Source: Pseudobdellovibrionaceae bacterium
GTDB lineage: Bacteria; Bdellovibrionota; Bdellovibrionia; Bdellovibrionales; UBA1609
Assembly (NCBI GenBank): GCA_947444305.1
Contig: CANEZP010000011.1
Coordinates: 62,001-126,000 of the forward strand
Length of the DNA stretch: 64,000 nt
Direction of reading: 5' to 3'
Position numbers and translations under genes: made by a program. Below are positions 1 to 8,873 of the stretch, in pieces (within the stretch, counting starts at the first letter, position 1; each line of letters opens with the position of its first letter). The notes beneath the pieces were generated by a model. That model searched no databases. It saw only the letters and a program-made list of their open reading frames with translations, and was not told the origin of the DNA.

Positions 1-205
1 CTAGCTGACAACTTTTGCCGACGGGTTCGTATTCGTTAAGAAAACCTTCGGCCTTGTCGCCGTCGGCTAGTGGCCCGAGTGGCGTCTCGCAATCTTTTTT
101 CTCGACGGGAATATTGGGAAGCTTGGCATTGTGCCGGCCGGGCGCGGTGTTGGTCATGCAGGCGGCAAGCATCGCCGCCCAAACAATAATAAAGATTCGA
201 ATCAT
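1..205 (-). CDS. Partial small lipoprotein, N-terminal part
   Basis: An open minus-strand frame starts with ATG at 205-203 and runs off the left edge without a stop, so only the first 67 or so residues are visible. The product begins MIRIFIIVWAAMLAAC, a type II signal peptide with a clear LAAC lipobox, so it should be lipidated and anchored in a membrane. The mature part contains two further cysteines and is otherwise hydrophilic. A purine-rich GAAGAG sits immediately upstream of the ATG. The gene is divergent from the secreted protein at 350. No family is recognised. Confidence 0.6.
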   Translation of the reverse strand, partial: MIRIFIIVWAAMLAACMTNTAPGRHNAKLPNIPVEKKDCETPLGPLADGDKAEGFLNEYEPVGKSCQL

Positions 206-349
206 CTCTTCTGACTACAATCTAAAGCCATTTTTGTAACGGGATAACGCATTACCGACGAGCGGAGGCCTAAGGAAAAATTCACTCGTTCGTGGCCGGG
301 GCGGACAAATACCTTGCCGGGCGCGGGGTGCATTGTGCAAACCAGTCCT

Positions 350-1297
350 ATGAAAAATAATTGGTTTGTCTCTCTTGCTCTTGTGACCCTTGCGCCTTTC
401 GTTCATGCCGGCTCGGCCGTCTGCCCCGAAATTACCGGCGTGTACGCCTGCACCGATAACTTGAACCAAACCTACGTGACCGAACTTCAGCTCGAATCCA
501 ACAATGAAGGTGAAACAAAGCTTACTCAATTCCGGTACGGCATCCGGCCCACTTCCGAATCCACGATGATGACGACTTCGGTGCAAGATACCGTCAATCA
601 CCTGCTCTTTGCCGGCGTGACGATCGATAACAAAGCGCAAGATCTCGCCAACCTTTTCGGAATGGGCGACCACGTTGGCTACTCCATCGGCGCTTGCTTA
701 AACGATGTTTTGTCCTTCAACGTCGTTCTCGCCGGCAAAACGGAGCAAGTCAGGATCTCGCGCAATGCGGACGGCTTGGACATGGTTTACCGCAGCGTCG
801 ATCAAGCCACCGGCGAAGCGCGGGATATGTCGGCCGCGTGTAAACCGAAGGCGGAGGCGCCAGTTTCACCCGTAATGCCCTCCGGCGGCGTAAAGGCCGA
901 TAGCGAAGCGAATTTGGATTTACCTTCGACCGTGCAGATGGAAATTCCGGCGGTCACGAAAAACGGTGATGCCTTGAACGTGATTTTTAAAACGCAAGAC
1001 GGTCGCAATTACCGCACCGCTAGCTTCTGCTACGACTCCGCTTTCTGGGGTGAGAGCGACGCTTGGGATTTCGGTAACGACAACGTGAGCATCCTGACCC
1101 GCACCAACTTTTTCTACTCGCTTTGCGTGGATTTACGAAAAATGAAAGTCTTCAGCGGCAGCAAATCCGGCGCCGCGCTCAGCGACAGCGTGGTCGGCTC
1201 GGTCATTAACAAAAACGGCCGCTACCAAATTCAATTGCACATCGAAAATGAGCTGAGCACCGACGGCGGCACGCTGTTCGTCGACGAAGCGCGGTAG
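350..1297 (+). CDS. Secreted protein of unknown function
   Basis: The frame is open from 314, but the ATG at 350 gives a textbook Sec signal peptide (MKNNWFVSLALVTLAPFVHA) and is preferred. The 315-residue product is probably periplasmic or exported. Six cysteines are spread through the mature chain, including two in the first 30 residues after the signal, which suggests disulfides. A proline-rich linker near residues 160-185 appears to separate two domains. No catalytic motif or family is recognised. The gene is convergent with valS, with a strong hairpin between them. Confidence 0.65.
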   Translation: MKNNWFVSLALVTLAPFVHAGSAVCPEITGVYACTDNLNQTYVTELQLESNNEGETKLTQFRYGIRPTSESTMMTTSVQDTVNHLLFAGVTIDNKAQDLANLFGMGDHVGYSIGACLNDVLSFNVVLAGKTEQVRISRNADGLDMVYRSVDQATGEARDMSAACKPKAEAPVSPVMPSGGVKADSEANLDLPSTVQMEIPAVTKNGDALNVIFKTQDGRNYRTASFCYDSAFWGESDAWDFGNDNVSILTRTNFFYSLCVDLRKMKVFSGSKSGAALSDSVVGSVINKNGRYQIQLHIENELSTDGGTLFVDEAR

Positions 1298-1345
1298 TTT
1301 GCCTTCTTGTGAGACCGCGCCGGGTCAGCGAGCCAGTCCAAGTCC

Positions 1346-1387
1346 CCTCGCACTACTGTATCATTCTATGATGACAGTAGTGCGAGG
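1346..1387. terminator. Long perfect hairpin between convergent genes
   Basis: A 14-bp perfect inverted repeat has its left arm at 1346-1359 (CCTCGCACTACTGT) and its right arm at 1374-1387. A nested ATCAT/ATGAT pair lies inside the loop. It lies between the stop of the secreted protein (1297) and the stop of valS (1398), so it can act on both strands. There is no clear U-tract on either side, so Rho-independent termination is likely but not certain. Confidence 0.6.
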
Positions 1388-1397
1388 ACCTTTGAAC

Positions 1398-4079
1398 CTA
1401 CATCAAGCGCGCGAGCGCGCCTTCAAGCGTGTTGATCTGCTTGCGGGATTCGTCGAGTTGGGCTTTGCCCGCGGTGACGATTTCTTCCGGCGCGTTAGCG
1501 ACGAAATTTTTATCGCTTAGCCGCTGGGTAAGACCCGCGACGTCACGTTGCAACTTTTCGATCGTTTTGCGGATACGATTCACTTCTTCGCCGATGTCTA
1601 CCAAGCCTTCGAGCGGTACGATCACGTCGACCGTCATGCCGCCGACCATCACCGGCTGAACCGCGCACTTGGCTAAGCTTTCGGCCGGGCCGACTTCGCA
1701 GGTTTCCAAACGCGCCATCGTCATGATCGAGCCTTTGTTCGCGCCCAAAATCTTTTGCTCTTTGGCTTCTTTGGGTGCCAGACGCGCGTTAATTTTGACG
1801 CCGGGCTTGATGCGATTTTCACCGCGGATATTTCGTAAAGCCGTGATCACTTCGCGCACGAGATCAAGTTCCAGCGCGACCTCTTCACTACCCAACGCCA
1901 AGAAAGCCTTATCGAGCTTGGGCGTCGGATAAGCATCGATGATCAAGGCTTCGCCGCGAATCGGAAGTTTTTGGTAGATCTCCTCGGTGATGAACGGTGC
2001 GAAAGGATGCATCAGCCTAACGATACGGTTAAGGACCTGCGCCATAACCAGTTGAGTGGCCTTTTTCTCGGGCGCGGTTGAGCCCTCGGCCAAGATCGGC
2101 TTCGTGAATTCAATGTACCAATCGCAGAACACGTTCCAGACGAAAGCGTACAAAGCATTCGACGCGTCGGAAAAGCGGTAGCTCTTCAAGGCGTCGTCGA
2201 CTTCTTTTTCTACTAAACCGAGTTTGTAGATCAGCCACTGGTCGGGATCGCTGAGCTCACTTTTCAAAGGCAAAGCGTTCACGCCGTCGGCCGGCACTTC
2301 GAAGTCACTCAGTCCTTTAAGCGCGAAACGTGTGCCGTTCCACAGCTTGTTCATGAAGTTACGGTAGCCTTCTAAACGTTGGGTCGAAAATTTCAGATCG
2401 CGACCTCCGGCAATTTGCGCCATTAGCGTGTAGCGGAGCGCATCGGCGCCGTGGTCTTCGATCAGTTGTACGGGATCTTCGGCGTTGCCTAAAGACTTAG
2501 ACATCTTCTTGCCTTGGGCATCGCGGATTACGCCGTGGATGTAGACCGTACGGAAAGGCACGTCTTGTTTGAATTCCATGCCGAGCATGATCATGCGCGC
2601 GACCCAGAAGAAAATAATATCGAAGCCGGTCACCAAAACGCTGGTCGGATAAAATGTTTTTTGCAGCTCGGTATCGCCGGGCCAACCCATCGTCGAAAAG
2701 GGCCACAGCGCGGACGAAAACCAAGTATCTAGAACGTCTTCTTCCTGCTTAACGGCGCCACCGCACTTTTCGCAGGCCGCGGGGTCAGTTTCCGAAACGG
2801 TGATGTGATCGCACTTCGTACAGTTCCACGCCGGGATCCGGTGACCCCACCAGAGTTGGCGCGAGATGCACCAGTCTTGGATGATCGACATCCAGTGCAG
2901 ATAAGTCTTCGTCCACGACTCGGGTTCGAAAACGGTAGTGCCGCTTTCGACCACGCGCTTCGCGTTTGCCGCCATCGGCCCGGTTTTTACGAACCACTGT
3001 TCACTTAAGAACGGTTCGGCGACGCCACCCGTGCGCGAGCAGTGCCCGACTTGATGAACGTGCGGCTCGGTCCGGCTCAAGAAACCGGCGGCTTCGAGGT
3101 CGACTAAGATCTGCTTTCGCGCCTCTTGTACTTTCAAACCTTTGAACTTGCCGCCGTGCTCGTTAAGCGTGCCGTTCTTATTTAAGATGTTCAGCATCTG
3201 TAGATTGTGGCGCTTGCCGACTTCGTAATCGTTAAAGTCATGGGCCGGCGTAATCTTGACGACGCCCGAACCGAATTCTTTATCGACGTAGGTGTCGGCG
3301 ATGATCGGTATTTTTCGTTGCGTGAGAGGTAGCGAAACTTGCTTACCGATCATGCCCGCGTAGCGTTCGTCCTCGGGATGCACGGCCACGGCGGTGTCGC
3401 CGAGCATCGTTTCGGGCCGCGTGGTCGCCACTTCAATCTCGCCCGAGCCGTCGGCCAGGGGATATTTGATGTGGTACATGCTGCCTTTGATTTCTTTGTA
3501 CTCAACTTCTAAATCGGAAATCGCGCTTTCGAGTTGCGGGCTCCAGTTAATAAGACGCAGGCCTTTGTAGATCATGCCTTTTTTGTAAAGGTCGACGAAG
3601 ACTTTGCGGACCGCTTTCGACGGACCGTCATCCAACGTGAACGTCAACCGGTCCCAGTCGCACGAATCGCCCAAGCGTTTCATTTGTTCGACGATGCGGC
3701 CGCCGTACTGTTCTTTCCATTCCCAGGTGCGCTCGACGAATTTTTCGCGGCCCAAATCTTGGCGGTTTTTGCCTTCTTTTTTCAATTCACGTTCGACGAC
3801 CGATTGGGTGGCGATGCCCGCGTGATCGGTGCCGGGCATCCATAGGACGTTGAAGCCGCTCATGCGTTTCCAGCGAACTAAACAATCTTGGATGGTGTGG
3901 TTGAGGGCGTGCCCTAAGTGCAATTGCCCGGTTACGTTCGGCGGGGGCAAAATCACGCTGTACGGAATTTTGGTCGATTTCTCGGCGGCGCGAAAGTATC
4001 CCTTCGACATCCACCACGCGTAAATACGTTTCTCAACTTCATTGGGGCTGTAACGGTCTGGTAGTTCCATGCCAGGCAA
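1398..4079 (-). CDS. valS: Valyl-tRNA synthetase
   Basis: This class Ia aminoacyl-tRNA synthetase charges tRNA-Val in the cytoplasm. The 893-residue length is normal for bacterial ValRS. The HIGH signature appears as HLGH in LHLGHALNHTIQDCLVRW (about residues 50-70) and the KMSKS loop as GKKMSKSLGN. The CP1 editing domain lies between them, with GTDHAGIATQ and TTRPETMLGDTAV. The anticodon-binding domain and a C-terminal coiled-coil arm (IRKTIEKLQRDVAGLTQRL) complete it. Translation may start at the first ATG (4079) or at the fourth codon (MELPDRY). It lies 18 bp downstream of a response regulator on the same strand and may be cotranscribed with it. Confidence 0.97.
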   Translation of the reverse strand: MPGMELPDRYSPNEVEKRIYAWWMSKGYFRAAEKSTKIPYSVILPPPNVTGQLHLGHALNHTIQDCLVRWKRMSGFNVLWMPGTDHAGIATQSVVERELKKEGKNRQDLGREKFVERTWEWKEQYGGRIVEQMKRLGDSCDWDRLTFTLDDGPSKAVRKVFVDLYKKGMIYKGLRLINWSPQLESAISDLEVEYKEIKGSMYHIKYPLADGSGEIEVATTRPETMLGDTAVAVHPEDERYAGMIGKQVSLPLTQRKIPIIADTYVDKEFGSGVVKITPAHDFNDYEVGKRHNLQMLNILNKNGTLNEHGGKFKGLKVQEARKQILVDLEAAGFLSRTEPHVHQVGHCSRTGGVAEPFLSEQWFVKTGPMAANAKRVVESGTTVFEPESWTKTYLHWMSIIQDWCISRQLWWGHRIPAWNCTKCDHITVSETDPAACEKCGGAVKQEEDVLDTWFSSALWPFSTMGWPGDTELQKTFYPTSVLVTGFDIIFFWVARMIMLGMEFKQDVPFRTVYIHGVIRDAQGKKMSKSLGNAEDPVQLIEDHGADALRYTLMAQIAGGRDLKFSTQRLEGYRNFMNKLWNGTRFALKGLSDFEVPADGVNALPLKSELSDPDQWLIYKLGLVEKEVDDALKSYRFSDASNALYAFVWNVFCDWYIEFTKPILAEGSTAPEKKATQLVMAQVLNRIVRLMHPFAPFITEEIYQKLPIRGEALIIDAYPTPKLDKAFLALGSEEVALELDLVREVITALRNIRGENRIKPGVKINARLAPKEAKEQKILGANKGSIMTMARLETCEVGPAESLAKCAVQPVMVGGMTVDVIVPLEGLVDIGEEVNRIRKTIEKLQRDVAGLTQRLSDKNFVANAPEEIVTAGKAQLDESRKQINTLEGALARLM

Positions 4080-4097
4080 ACTACCAAAGGCCTTTAG

Positions 4098-4760
4098 TTA
4101 GTACAAGGACCCAAGGCCGTAGCCCACGCCTCGGACCGAGCTAATATCTAGGTCGTAGGGACGCAGTTTTTTTCGCAAAGCGCAGATGTGCACGTCGAGC
4201 GAGCGCTTGCTAATTTGCGCCTCGCCGAACACCTGACTCTGAATTTCGCGCCGGTCGACGATGGTTTCATTATCCGTACTCAAGGCGCGTAAAATTTTGT
4301 ACTCGGTCAGGGTCAACGTCAGGCCCTGCCCCTTCACTTCAACCCGGTAGCGTTGGCTATCTAAAACCAAGCCCAACCGGGGAACGAAGCGGCGGGCGTC
4401 GGCTAAACCTTGGCGGCGCAAATAAGCATTCACGCGGGCCGAAAGGTAGCGGCGGCTGAAAGCCGTTTTCGGCACGAAACCGTCCGCGCCGACTTCAAAC
4501 GACCGGTACAAAAATTCTTCGCTGACTTCTTTGTGCATGAAAAGCGTCGGCTTGAGGTCGGTTAAACCCTGCTCTTGCCACCAATCGAGGGCGGCGACAC
4601 TTTCCACGTCGGCGATCATCATGTCGGGATCGAAATTGCGTACGGCGTTCAGCACCTCGGTGCGATCCCCCACGATGTGGGCAGACCACTGCTGCGCTTC
4701 GGCCTCAAGCGAAAAGGCCTCGATGATTTGATGGTCGCCGCTGATCAGTAGCAATTTCAT
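4098..4760 (-). CDS. OmpR/PhoB-type response regulator, atypical receiver
   Basis: The 220-residue protein has an N-terminal receiver (about 1-120) and a C-terminal winged-helix DNA-binding domain (about 130-220). The latter has the typical LTLTEYKILRAL and RSLDVHICALRKKLRP helices followed by VRGVGYGL. The receiver keeps a candidate phospho-acceptor Asp in MMIADVES and the conserved Lys in FVPKTAF. After strand 1 it reads LLISGDH, giving one acidic residue where most receivers have two, so phosphorylation-dependent activity is uncertain. The ATG follows a GGAG. No histidine kinase is adjacent. valS follows directly. Confidence 0.88.
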   Translation of the reverse strand: MKLLLISGDHQIIEAFSLEAEAQQWSAHIVGDRTEVLNAVRNFDPDMMIADVESVAALDWWQEQGLTDLKPTLFMHKEVSEEFLYRSFEVGADGFVPKTAFSRRYLSARVNAYLRRQGLADARRFVPRLGLVLDSQRYRVEVKGQGLTLTLTEYKILRALSTDNETIVDRREIQSQVFGEAQISKRSLDVHICALRKKLRPYDLDISSVRGVGYGLGSLY

Positions 4761-4911
4761 TGGGGGTACTCCGGATACGTGTAAACAAGTTTAGTGTTTA
4801 TCGAAAAAGGCTCATGGTCAATTTAAGAATCCTTTAACTCGTTAATGCCGAGCGTTAGTGTTGGACGCGGGAGCAAGGAAGGCATTCTCTGCTTAAAGAA
4901 CGGGAGGTTTT

Positions 4912-5313
4912 ATGATGTGGGTTCGATCCGCCGACGGCGCTATTTGCGGTGTCTGCAAAGGCTTAGCAAATACTCTAGGAATTCCGGTGGGGGTTTTTCG
5001 CCTACTTTGGATCTGCTCGGTGTTGTTTTTTGGCGTCGGCATCGCCTTGTATTTTATGCTGGCCGTAAGTCTTCCGCGCGAAGACAAAACGGCGGAAGCG
5101 CTCGATCCTTGGATTCTTGGCGTGTGTTCAAAAATCTCTCTGCGTACAAATTTAGAGATCGGAATCGTTCGCTTTCTGGCGATCAGTTTATCTTTGTTGT
5201 CCTTCGGCGCGACGATCGTCGGTTATTTCGTTTTGTATTTTGTGATGGACGACGTGCCTAAAAAAATTCAAAGCTCCGACAACAGACCGACGACGCCACC
5301 TTCAATGATATAA
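4912..5313 (+). CDS. Tandem PspC-domain membrane protein
   Basis: The 133-residue protein contains two copies of the PspC fold. The first is GAICGVCKGLANTLGIPVGV with a following membrane segment (residues 10-58). The second, more diverged copy starts at ILGVCSKISLRTNLEIGIVR (about 67-115). PspC proteins are inner-membrane sensors of envelope stress in the phage-shock response, but no pspA or pspF is nearby, so a stress role is only by family. GGGAGG at 4902-4907 sets the start at 4912, with a second ATG at 4915. The 3' end overlaps the convergent rhodanese gene by 46 bp. Confidence 0.85.
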   Translation: MMWVRSADGAICGVCKGLANTLGIPVGVFRLLWICSVLFFGVGIALYFMLAVSLPREDKTAEALDPWILGVCSKISLRTNLEIGIVRFLAISLSLLSFGATIVGYFVLYFVMDDVPKKIQSSDNRPTTPPSMI

Positions 5314-5585
5314 ACATTCGTGTAGCCCGCGGCTTCTAGCGCTTGAGCCGCGACGGCCGACTTCGCTTCCGTCTGACTAATAAGAACGATGGGGCGTTCT
5401 TTACCCACCGCGAGCTGCGTAAGATGGTCGTTTAGGCCGGCCGGCTCAACCTTTACTGCGTGCTTCACGTATTTATCCAAAGGTTCCGGCAAGACTTCGG
5501 AACCATCGGTGCCGACATCTAGAAATACGAAGGTGCTTCGGCTAACGATTAAATTCTCGAGCTGGAAAAATCCGATCGAATCCAT
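5268..5585 (-). CDS. Rhodanese-like protein lacking the active cysteine
   Basis: This single-domain rhodanese homologue has 105 residues. The family fold is visible in TFVFLDVGTD near the start and in AAQALEAAGYTNVYIIEGGV near the end. The active-site loop, normally CxxGxRS, reads SQTEAKSA after PIVLI, so the sulfur-accepting cysteine is Ser or Gln. Sulfurtransferase activity is therefore unlikely, and a binding or regulatory role is the better guess. Its ATG overlaps the stop of the MFS gene upstream (TGATG), which implies translational coupling. Confidence 0.8.
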   Translation of the reverse strand: MDSIGFFQLENLIVSRSTFVFLDVGTDGSEVLPEPLDKYVKHAVKVEPAGLNDHLTQLAVGKERPIVLISQTEAKSAVAAQALEAAGYTNVYIIEGGVVGLLSEL

Positions 5586-6790
5586 CAGGCGAGTCCCCGG
5601 TTAGGAATCTTAGCGCGCATAAACCAAGCGAACGCCAATGCCGTCACGCAAAGTGCCGCCGCGGCCGCGAACGGAGTCCACGATCCGTAAAATTGAAAGA
5701 GCGCCCCACCCGTCGGCGGACCGAGAATGCGAGCGAGCGAAGACAAACTTTGCGCAACGCCGAGGTTAGCCCCTTGCTCATGTTCGGAACTACTTAGGCT
5801 TATGCTGCCGTTCAACGACGGATTCACCAAACCATTACCAAGTCCGAGGGCCGTCACCGCGAGGGTCAATAGTGCGAGGCTGCCCGAAGCTCCGGCGATC
5901 AACGCGTACGCGATGAAAGAGCAGACAAAGCCGATCAGCAACAGCCGCCGCTCACCGTACTTGGGCATCAATTTACGAATTAAATAACCTTGCGTGAAGA
6001 CCATGATCACGCCGATGTACGCAAAGCCGAAGCTCGCGTGCGCTTGGTTCCAACCGTAGTGCTGCTGAACGTAAAGAAACAACGAAGCCTCGATGTGCGC
6101 CATCGCGAAGACATTAAGAAAAACCAAAAGGATGAGTCCACCGAGGACCGGCTGCCCCAAGGCTTGGTAAATCCGGCGAAAACGAAAACCTCGTTGTTCT
6201 ATGCGAGTACCGGGTTTGCGCGATTCCGGCAGAAATTTTAAGGCCGAGAGAAAATTAACGAAGCAAATGAGACCTGCGATCAAAGCCGGAAAACTTTCGT
6301 TGAACGGCGGTGCTCCCTGCAGGTTCTTACCGATTTCGCCGAACACGCCGCCGAGCACCGGCCCGCAGATAAAACCTAAACCGAAGGCGGCACCGATCAT
6401 GCCCATGCCTTTGCTGCGGTCTTTCTCTTCGGTGATGTCGGCGATGTAGGCCATCGCGGCCGAAATATTCCCACCGAAAAGTCCAGCTAAAGCGCGCGCG
6501 ATGACAAGTCCGTAAAACGTCGAAGCAAACGCAAAACCGGTGTGCGCCATAGCTGCGCCGAGCAAGCTTATTAGGATAACGGGCCGCCGCCCGTAACGGT
6601 CACTGACCTGCCCCCACACGGGAGCGAATATAAACTGAAATAATGAGTACACACTCATCAAAAGTCCGACCTGGAGTGGCGTCGCGCCAAATTTCGCGGC
6701 GAGGTAAGGATTCATCGGGATGATGATGCCGAACCCGACCAGGTCGATAAATACCGTCACGAATATGATGATGAGTCGTTTGTCCTTCAT
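5585..6790 (-). CDS. MFS transporter, TetA-like DHA1 family
   Basis: The 401-residue integral inner-membrane protein has about 12 hydrophobic segments. The MFS motif A, GQVSDRYGRRPVI, lies between TM2 and TM3. The FGLGFICGPVLGG segment matches the TM5 motif of drug/H+ antiporters. It resembles TetA-type proton-driven exporters, but the substrate cannot be read from the sequence. GAGG precedes the ATG at 6790. It is divergent from the outer-membrane protein at 6827, with only 36 bp between the two start codons, so both promoters must fit in or extend into coding DNA. Confidence 0.92.
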   Translation of the reverse strand: MKDKRLIIIFVTVFIDLVGFGIIIPMNPYLAAKFGATPLQVGLLMSVYSLFQFIFAPVWGQVSDRYGRRPVILISLLGAAMAHTGFAFASTFYGLVIARALAGLFGGNISAAMAYIADITEEKDRSKGMGMIGAAFGLGFICGPVLGGVFGEIGKNLQGAPPFNESFPALIAGLICFVNFLSALKFLPESRKPGTRIEQRGFRFRRIYQALGQPVLGGLILLVFLNVFAMAHIEASLFLYVQQHYGWNQAHASFGFAYIGVIMVFTQGYLIRKLMPKYGERRLLLIGFVCSFIAYALIAGASGSLALLTLAVTALGLGNGLVNPSLNGSISLSSSEHEQGANLGVAQSLSSLARILGPPTGGALFQFYGSWTPFAAAAALCVTALAFAWFMRAKIPNRGLA

Positions 6791-6826
6791 ACCGTCCTCA
6801 AGTTAAGGTAGAATTGTCTTACTCTT

Positions 6827-8002
6827 ATGCTCATGCTTTTAATAGGTTTTTTAACTTCGTACGCCTTTGCCGAATCCCCTAATCCGCCGCGCGCGGGAAG
6901 GATCGAAGGCCGCGCCACGTTTTCGTACTACAACAGCGACGCGAACTATTCTTCGACCGGCGCCTCGGCACTGGCACCGAACGGGTCACTCACGCTTATG
7001 CAGGGTGACTTCACCGCAATCTATGACTGGCAACCCGACTGGCGCTTCGCGGCCGGGCTGAACGGCGGCTTCGTTGAAAGCGATGACGGCTTCTACACGC
7101 GAAGCAACTCCGGCGTGAACGAAGTTTTCGTCAGCGCGCAGAAGTGGTACGAGTCGGGTCCGTTTGATATCGCGCCCCAGGGAGATTTCATTTTCCCGTT
7201 GTGGCGTCCCGACACCGGCAACGACGAAGCATTGCTCGGCGAAGGCGCGATGCGCCTGCGCGGTGGCGCTTGGGGATTTTGGCCGCTCGGCACTTATAAG
7301 CCCTTCGCTTACTTAGGTTTCGAGTACCGCGACGGCGGGCGAGCTTTCCTGCTCCCTTACGAAGCGGGGATAAAATTTAAATTCCCGGTGTTCTGGCTGC
7401 AAGCTTCATTTCGTGGCTACGAAACCATCGTCGAAGATGCGGACACCGACAATCAAGTCGTGCGCGAAGCGTACTTAAAACAAGTCAACGGTGGCTCACT
7501 TCGTTTCTACTCGGTGAATCCGAGCGGCAGCGAAGTCTCCGCCGAAGCCGGAACACAATTCGGGTCTTGGGGATTATTCGCGGGCTTCGCTATTACCGTG
7601 AACGGTAACAACTCGGCCGACGGCTACACCGGCTACGGGGGCTTGAGCTGGACGCCCATGCCGTCTAAAAAACAAGATGACGGCTTCAGCATCCGAAAAG
7701 AACGTTTCGACGAAGATCTTTTCCGCGACGAAAATAAACAACCTGAGTTCGTGGAAGATCCTAACTTCCAAGAGCCGGCCGCTCGCCGCCGCAGCGATCC
7801 GCCCGCCGAGGAGCCCGCCGCCGACGAACCGGTCGCGACTCCCCCGCCCGCCCGCGCAACCCGGTCCAAGCCCGTTGAAATGCAATTGCAACTTCGGCGC
7901 GTGCCGCCCAAGAAAAAGAAAAAGCCCGCGCGTAAACGTTCGAACAAGAAACTCGATAGCATGATGAACGACGCCGAAAGCGCGCTCGAGAATGCCGAGT
8001 AG
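6827..8002 (+). CDS. Outer-membrane barrel protein with Lys/Arg-rich tail
   Basis: The 391-residue product has a signal peptide (MLMLLIGFLTSYAFA). Its body of about 260 residues is rich in aromatic and alternating polar residues, as in beta-barrels (YFSYYNSDANY-like strands, WFPLGTYKPFAYLGFEYRDG). From about residue 285 the character changes to a charged and proline/alanine-rich tail. The tail holds the basic block RVPPKKKKKPARKRSNKK and ends in an acidic helix. A barrel with a long periplasmic tail that contacts peptidoglycan or other anionic polymer is an inference. No family is recognised. The stop overlaps the next gene by 11 bp. Confidence 0.65.
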   Translation: MLMLLIGFLTSYAFAESPNPPRAGRIEGRATFSYYNSDANYSSTGASALAPNGSLTLMQGDFTAIYDWQPDWRFAAGLNGGFVESDDGFYTRSNSGVNEVFVSAQKWYESGPFDIAPQGDFIFPLWRPDTGNDEALLGEGAMRLRGGAWGFWPLGTYKPFAYLGFEYRDGGRAFLLPYEAGIKFKFPVFWLQASFRGYETIVEDADTDNQVVREAYLKQVNGGSLRFYSVNPSGSEVSAEAGTQFGSWGLFAGFAITVNGNNSADGYTGYGGLSWTPMPSKKQDDGFSIRKERFDEDLFRDENKQPEFVEDPNFQEPAARRRSDPPAEEPAADEPVATPPPARATRSKPVEMQLQLRRVPPKKKKKPARKRSNKKLDSMMNDAESALENAE

Positions 8003-8873
8003 CAACGGCCTCACCGCCTATTCACTCGTCGACCAGAAGACCAAGGCTAAACTTAGGCTGGAGCCTGAAAATATTCTTGGGCGTGAATCCGGTTTAAAAA
8101 CCGAAACGATGAGCCGCCGTCACTGCCAGATCGTGACCAAAGAAAACCGCTGGTTTCTCGCCGATCTCGATTCGACCAACGGCACTTTCCTGAACGGAAA
8201 AAAGATGAAACCACGCGAGTGGTATTCATTGAAAGTCGGCGACGAGGTCGAATTCGGCTCGATGGTTTTCAATTTTGCGGGTCCTCGTTCGAAGAACGAA
8301 GCCAACATCGAAGCCCCGCGTGCCGACACGGTCTCGATCGTTGAACCTCGCGATGGCGAGGCGACGTCGCGCCATAAGGTGCCCGTGGTGGAATCCGCGC
8401 AAGCGCCCGCGCCGGCTTCCGCCGTGGAATTGCCTTCGCTCGGCGTGCGATTCCTCGCATTTTTGATCGACACTTCATTGAGTATCTTGATTTTATTCGC
8501 CTTGTTCTTACTGATCCAGAGAAGTTCCCGAACTATATTTTTTGAGGCCACAATTGCACTCACCCTTGTTATCTGGGCTCCCATGTTTTTGCGCTCGCAA
8601 TCTCTCGGTAAGATGGCCATGGGTTTGAAGGTCGTCCGTAACGCCAGTACACCTATGGGTATCGGCCGGCTCATGCTTCGCGAAATCGTTTTGAAGTTTC
8701 TCAGTTTTTACGTATCGCTTTTAGTTTTCGTCTACCTTTTTAAGATCAGCTTACTCACCCTTTTGGCCACCGTCCTTTTTTACGTCGCCATCTTTCTTTT
8801 GTACCGCTGGCAAGGGGCAGTTTTTTGGGATCTCGTGCTAAAGACCCGCGTGGTGAAGGATCAAAATGAATGA
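7992..8873 (+). CDS. FHA-RDD membrane protein
   Basis: The 293-residue protein has an N-terminal FHA domain (about 15-95). It shows the phosphothreonine-binding signature ILGRES, SRRHCQI and DLDSTNGTFLNG. A linker of about 50 residues is followed by an RDD membrane domain (about 148-290) starting LGVRFLAFLIDT, with SLGKMAMGLKVV between membrane segments. FHA domains bind phosphorylated threonines, and RDD proteins are linked to transport. The fusion suggests a membrane protein recruited or regulated by Ser/Thr phosphorylation. It overlaps both neighbours (11 bp upstream, 8 bp downstream) and so is tightly coupled in an operon. Confidence 0.88.
   Translation: MPSSNGLTAYSLVDQKTKAKLRLEPENILGRESGLKTETMSRRHCQIVTKENRWFLADLDSTNGTFLNGKKMKPREWYSLKVGDEVEFGSMVFNFAGPRSKNEANIEAPRADTVSIVEPRDGEATSRHKVPVVESAQAPAPASAVELPSLGVRFLAFLIDTSLSILILFALFLLIQRSSRTIFFEATIALTLVIWAPMFLRSQSLGKMAMGLKVVRNASTPMGIGRLMLREIVLKFLSFYVSLLVFVYLFKISLLTLLATVLFYVAIFLLYRWQGAVFWDLVLKTRVVKDQNE

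Noticed and set aside
7574-8014. Long minus-strand frames opposite the outer-membrane protein and FHA genes
   Set aside because: These are shadow frames produced by the codon bias of the genes on the plus strand, with Arg/Phe/Gly-rich implausible products.
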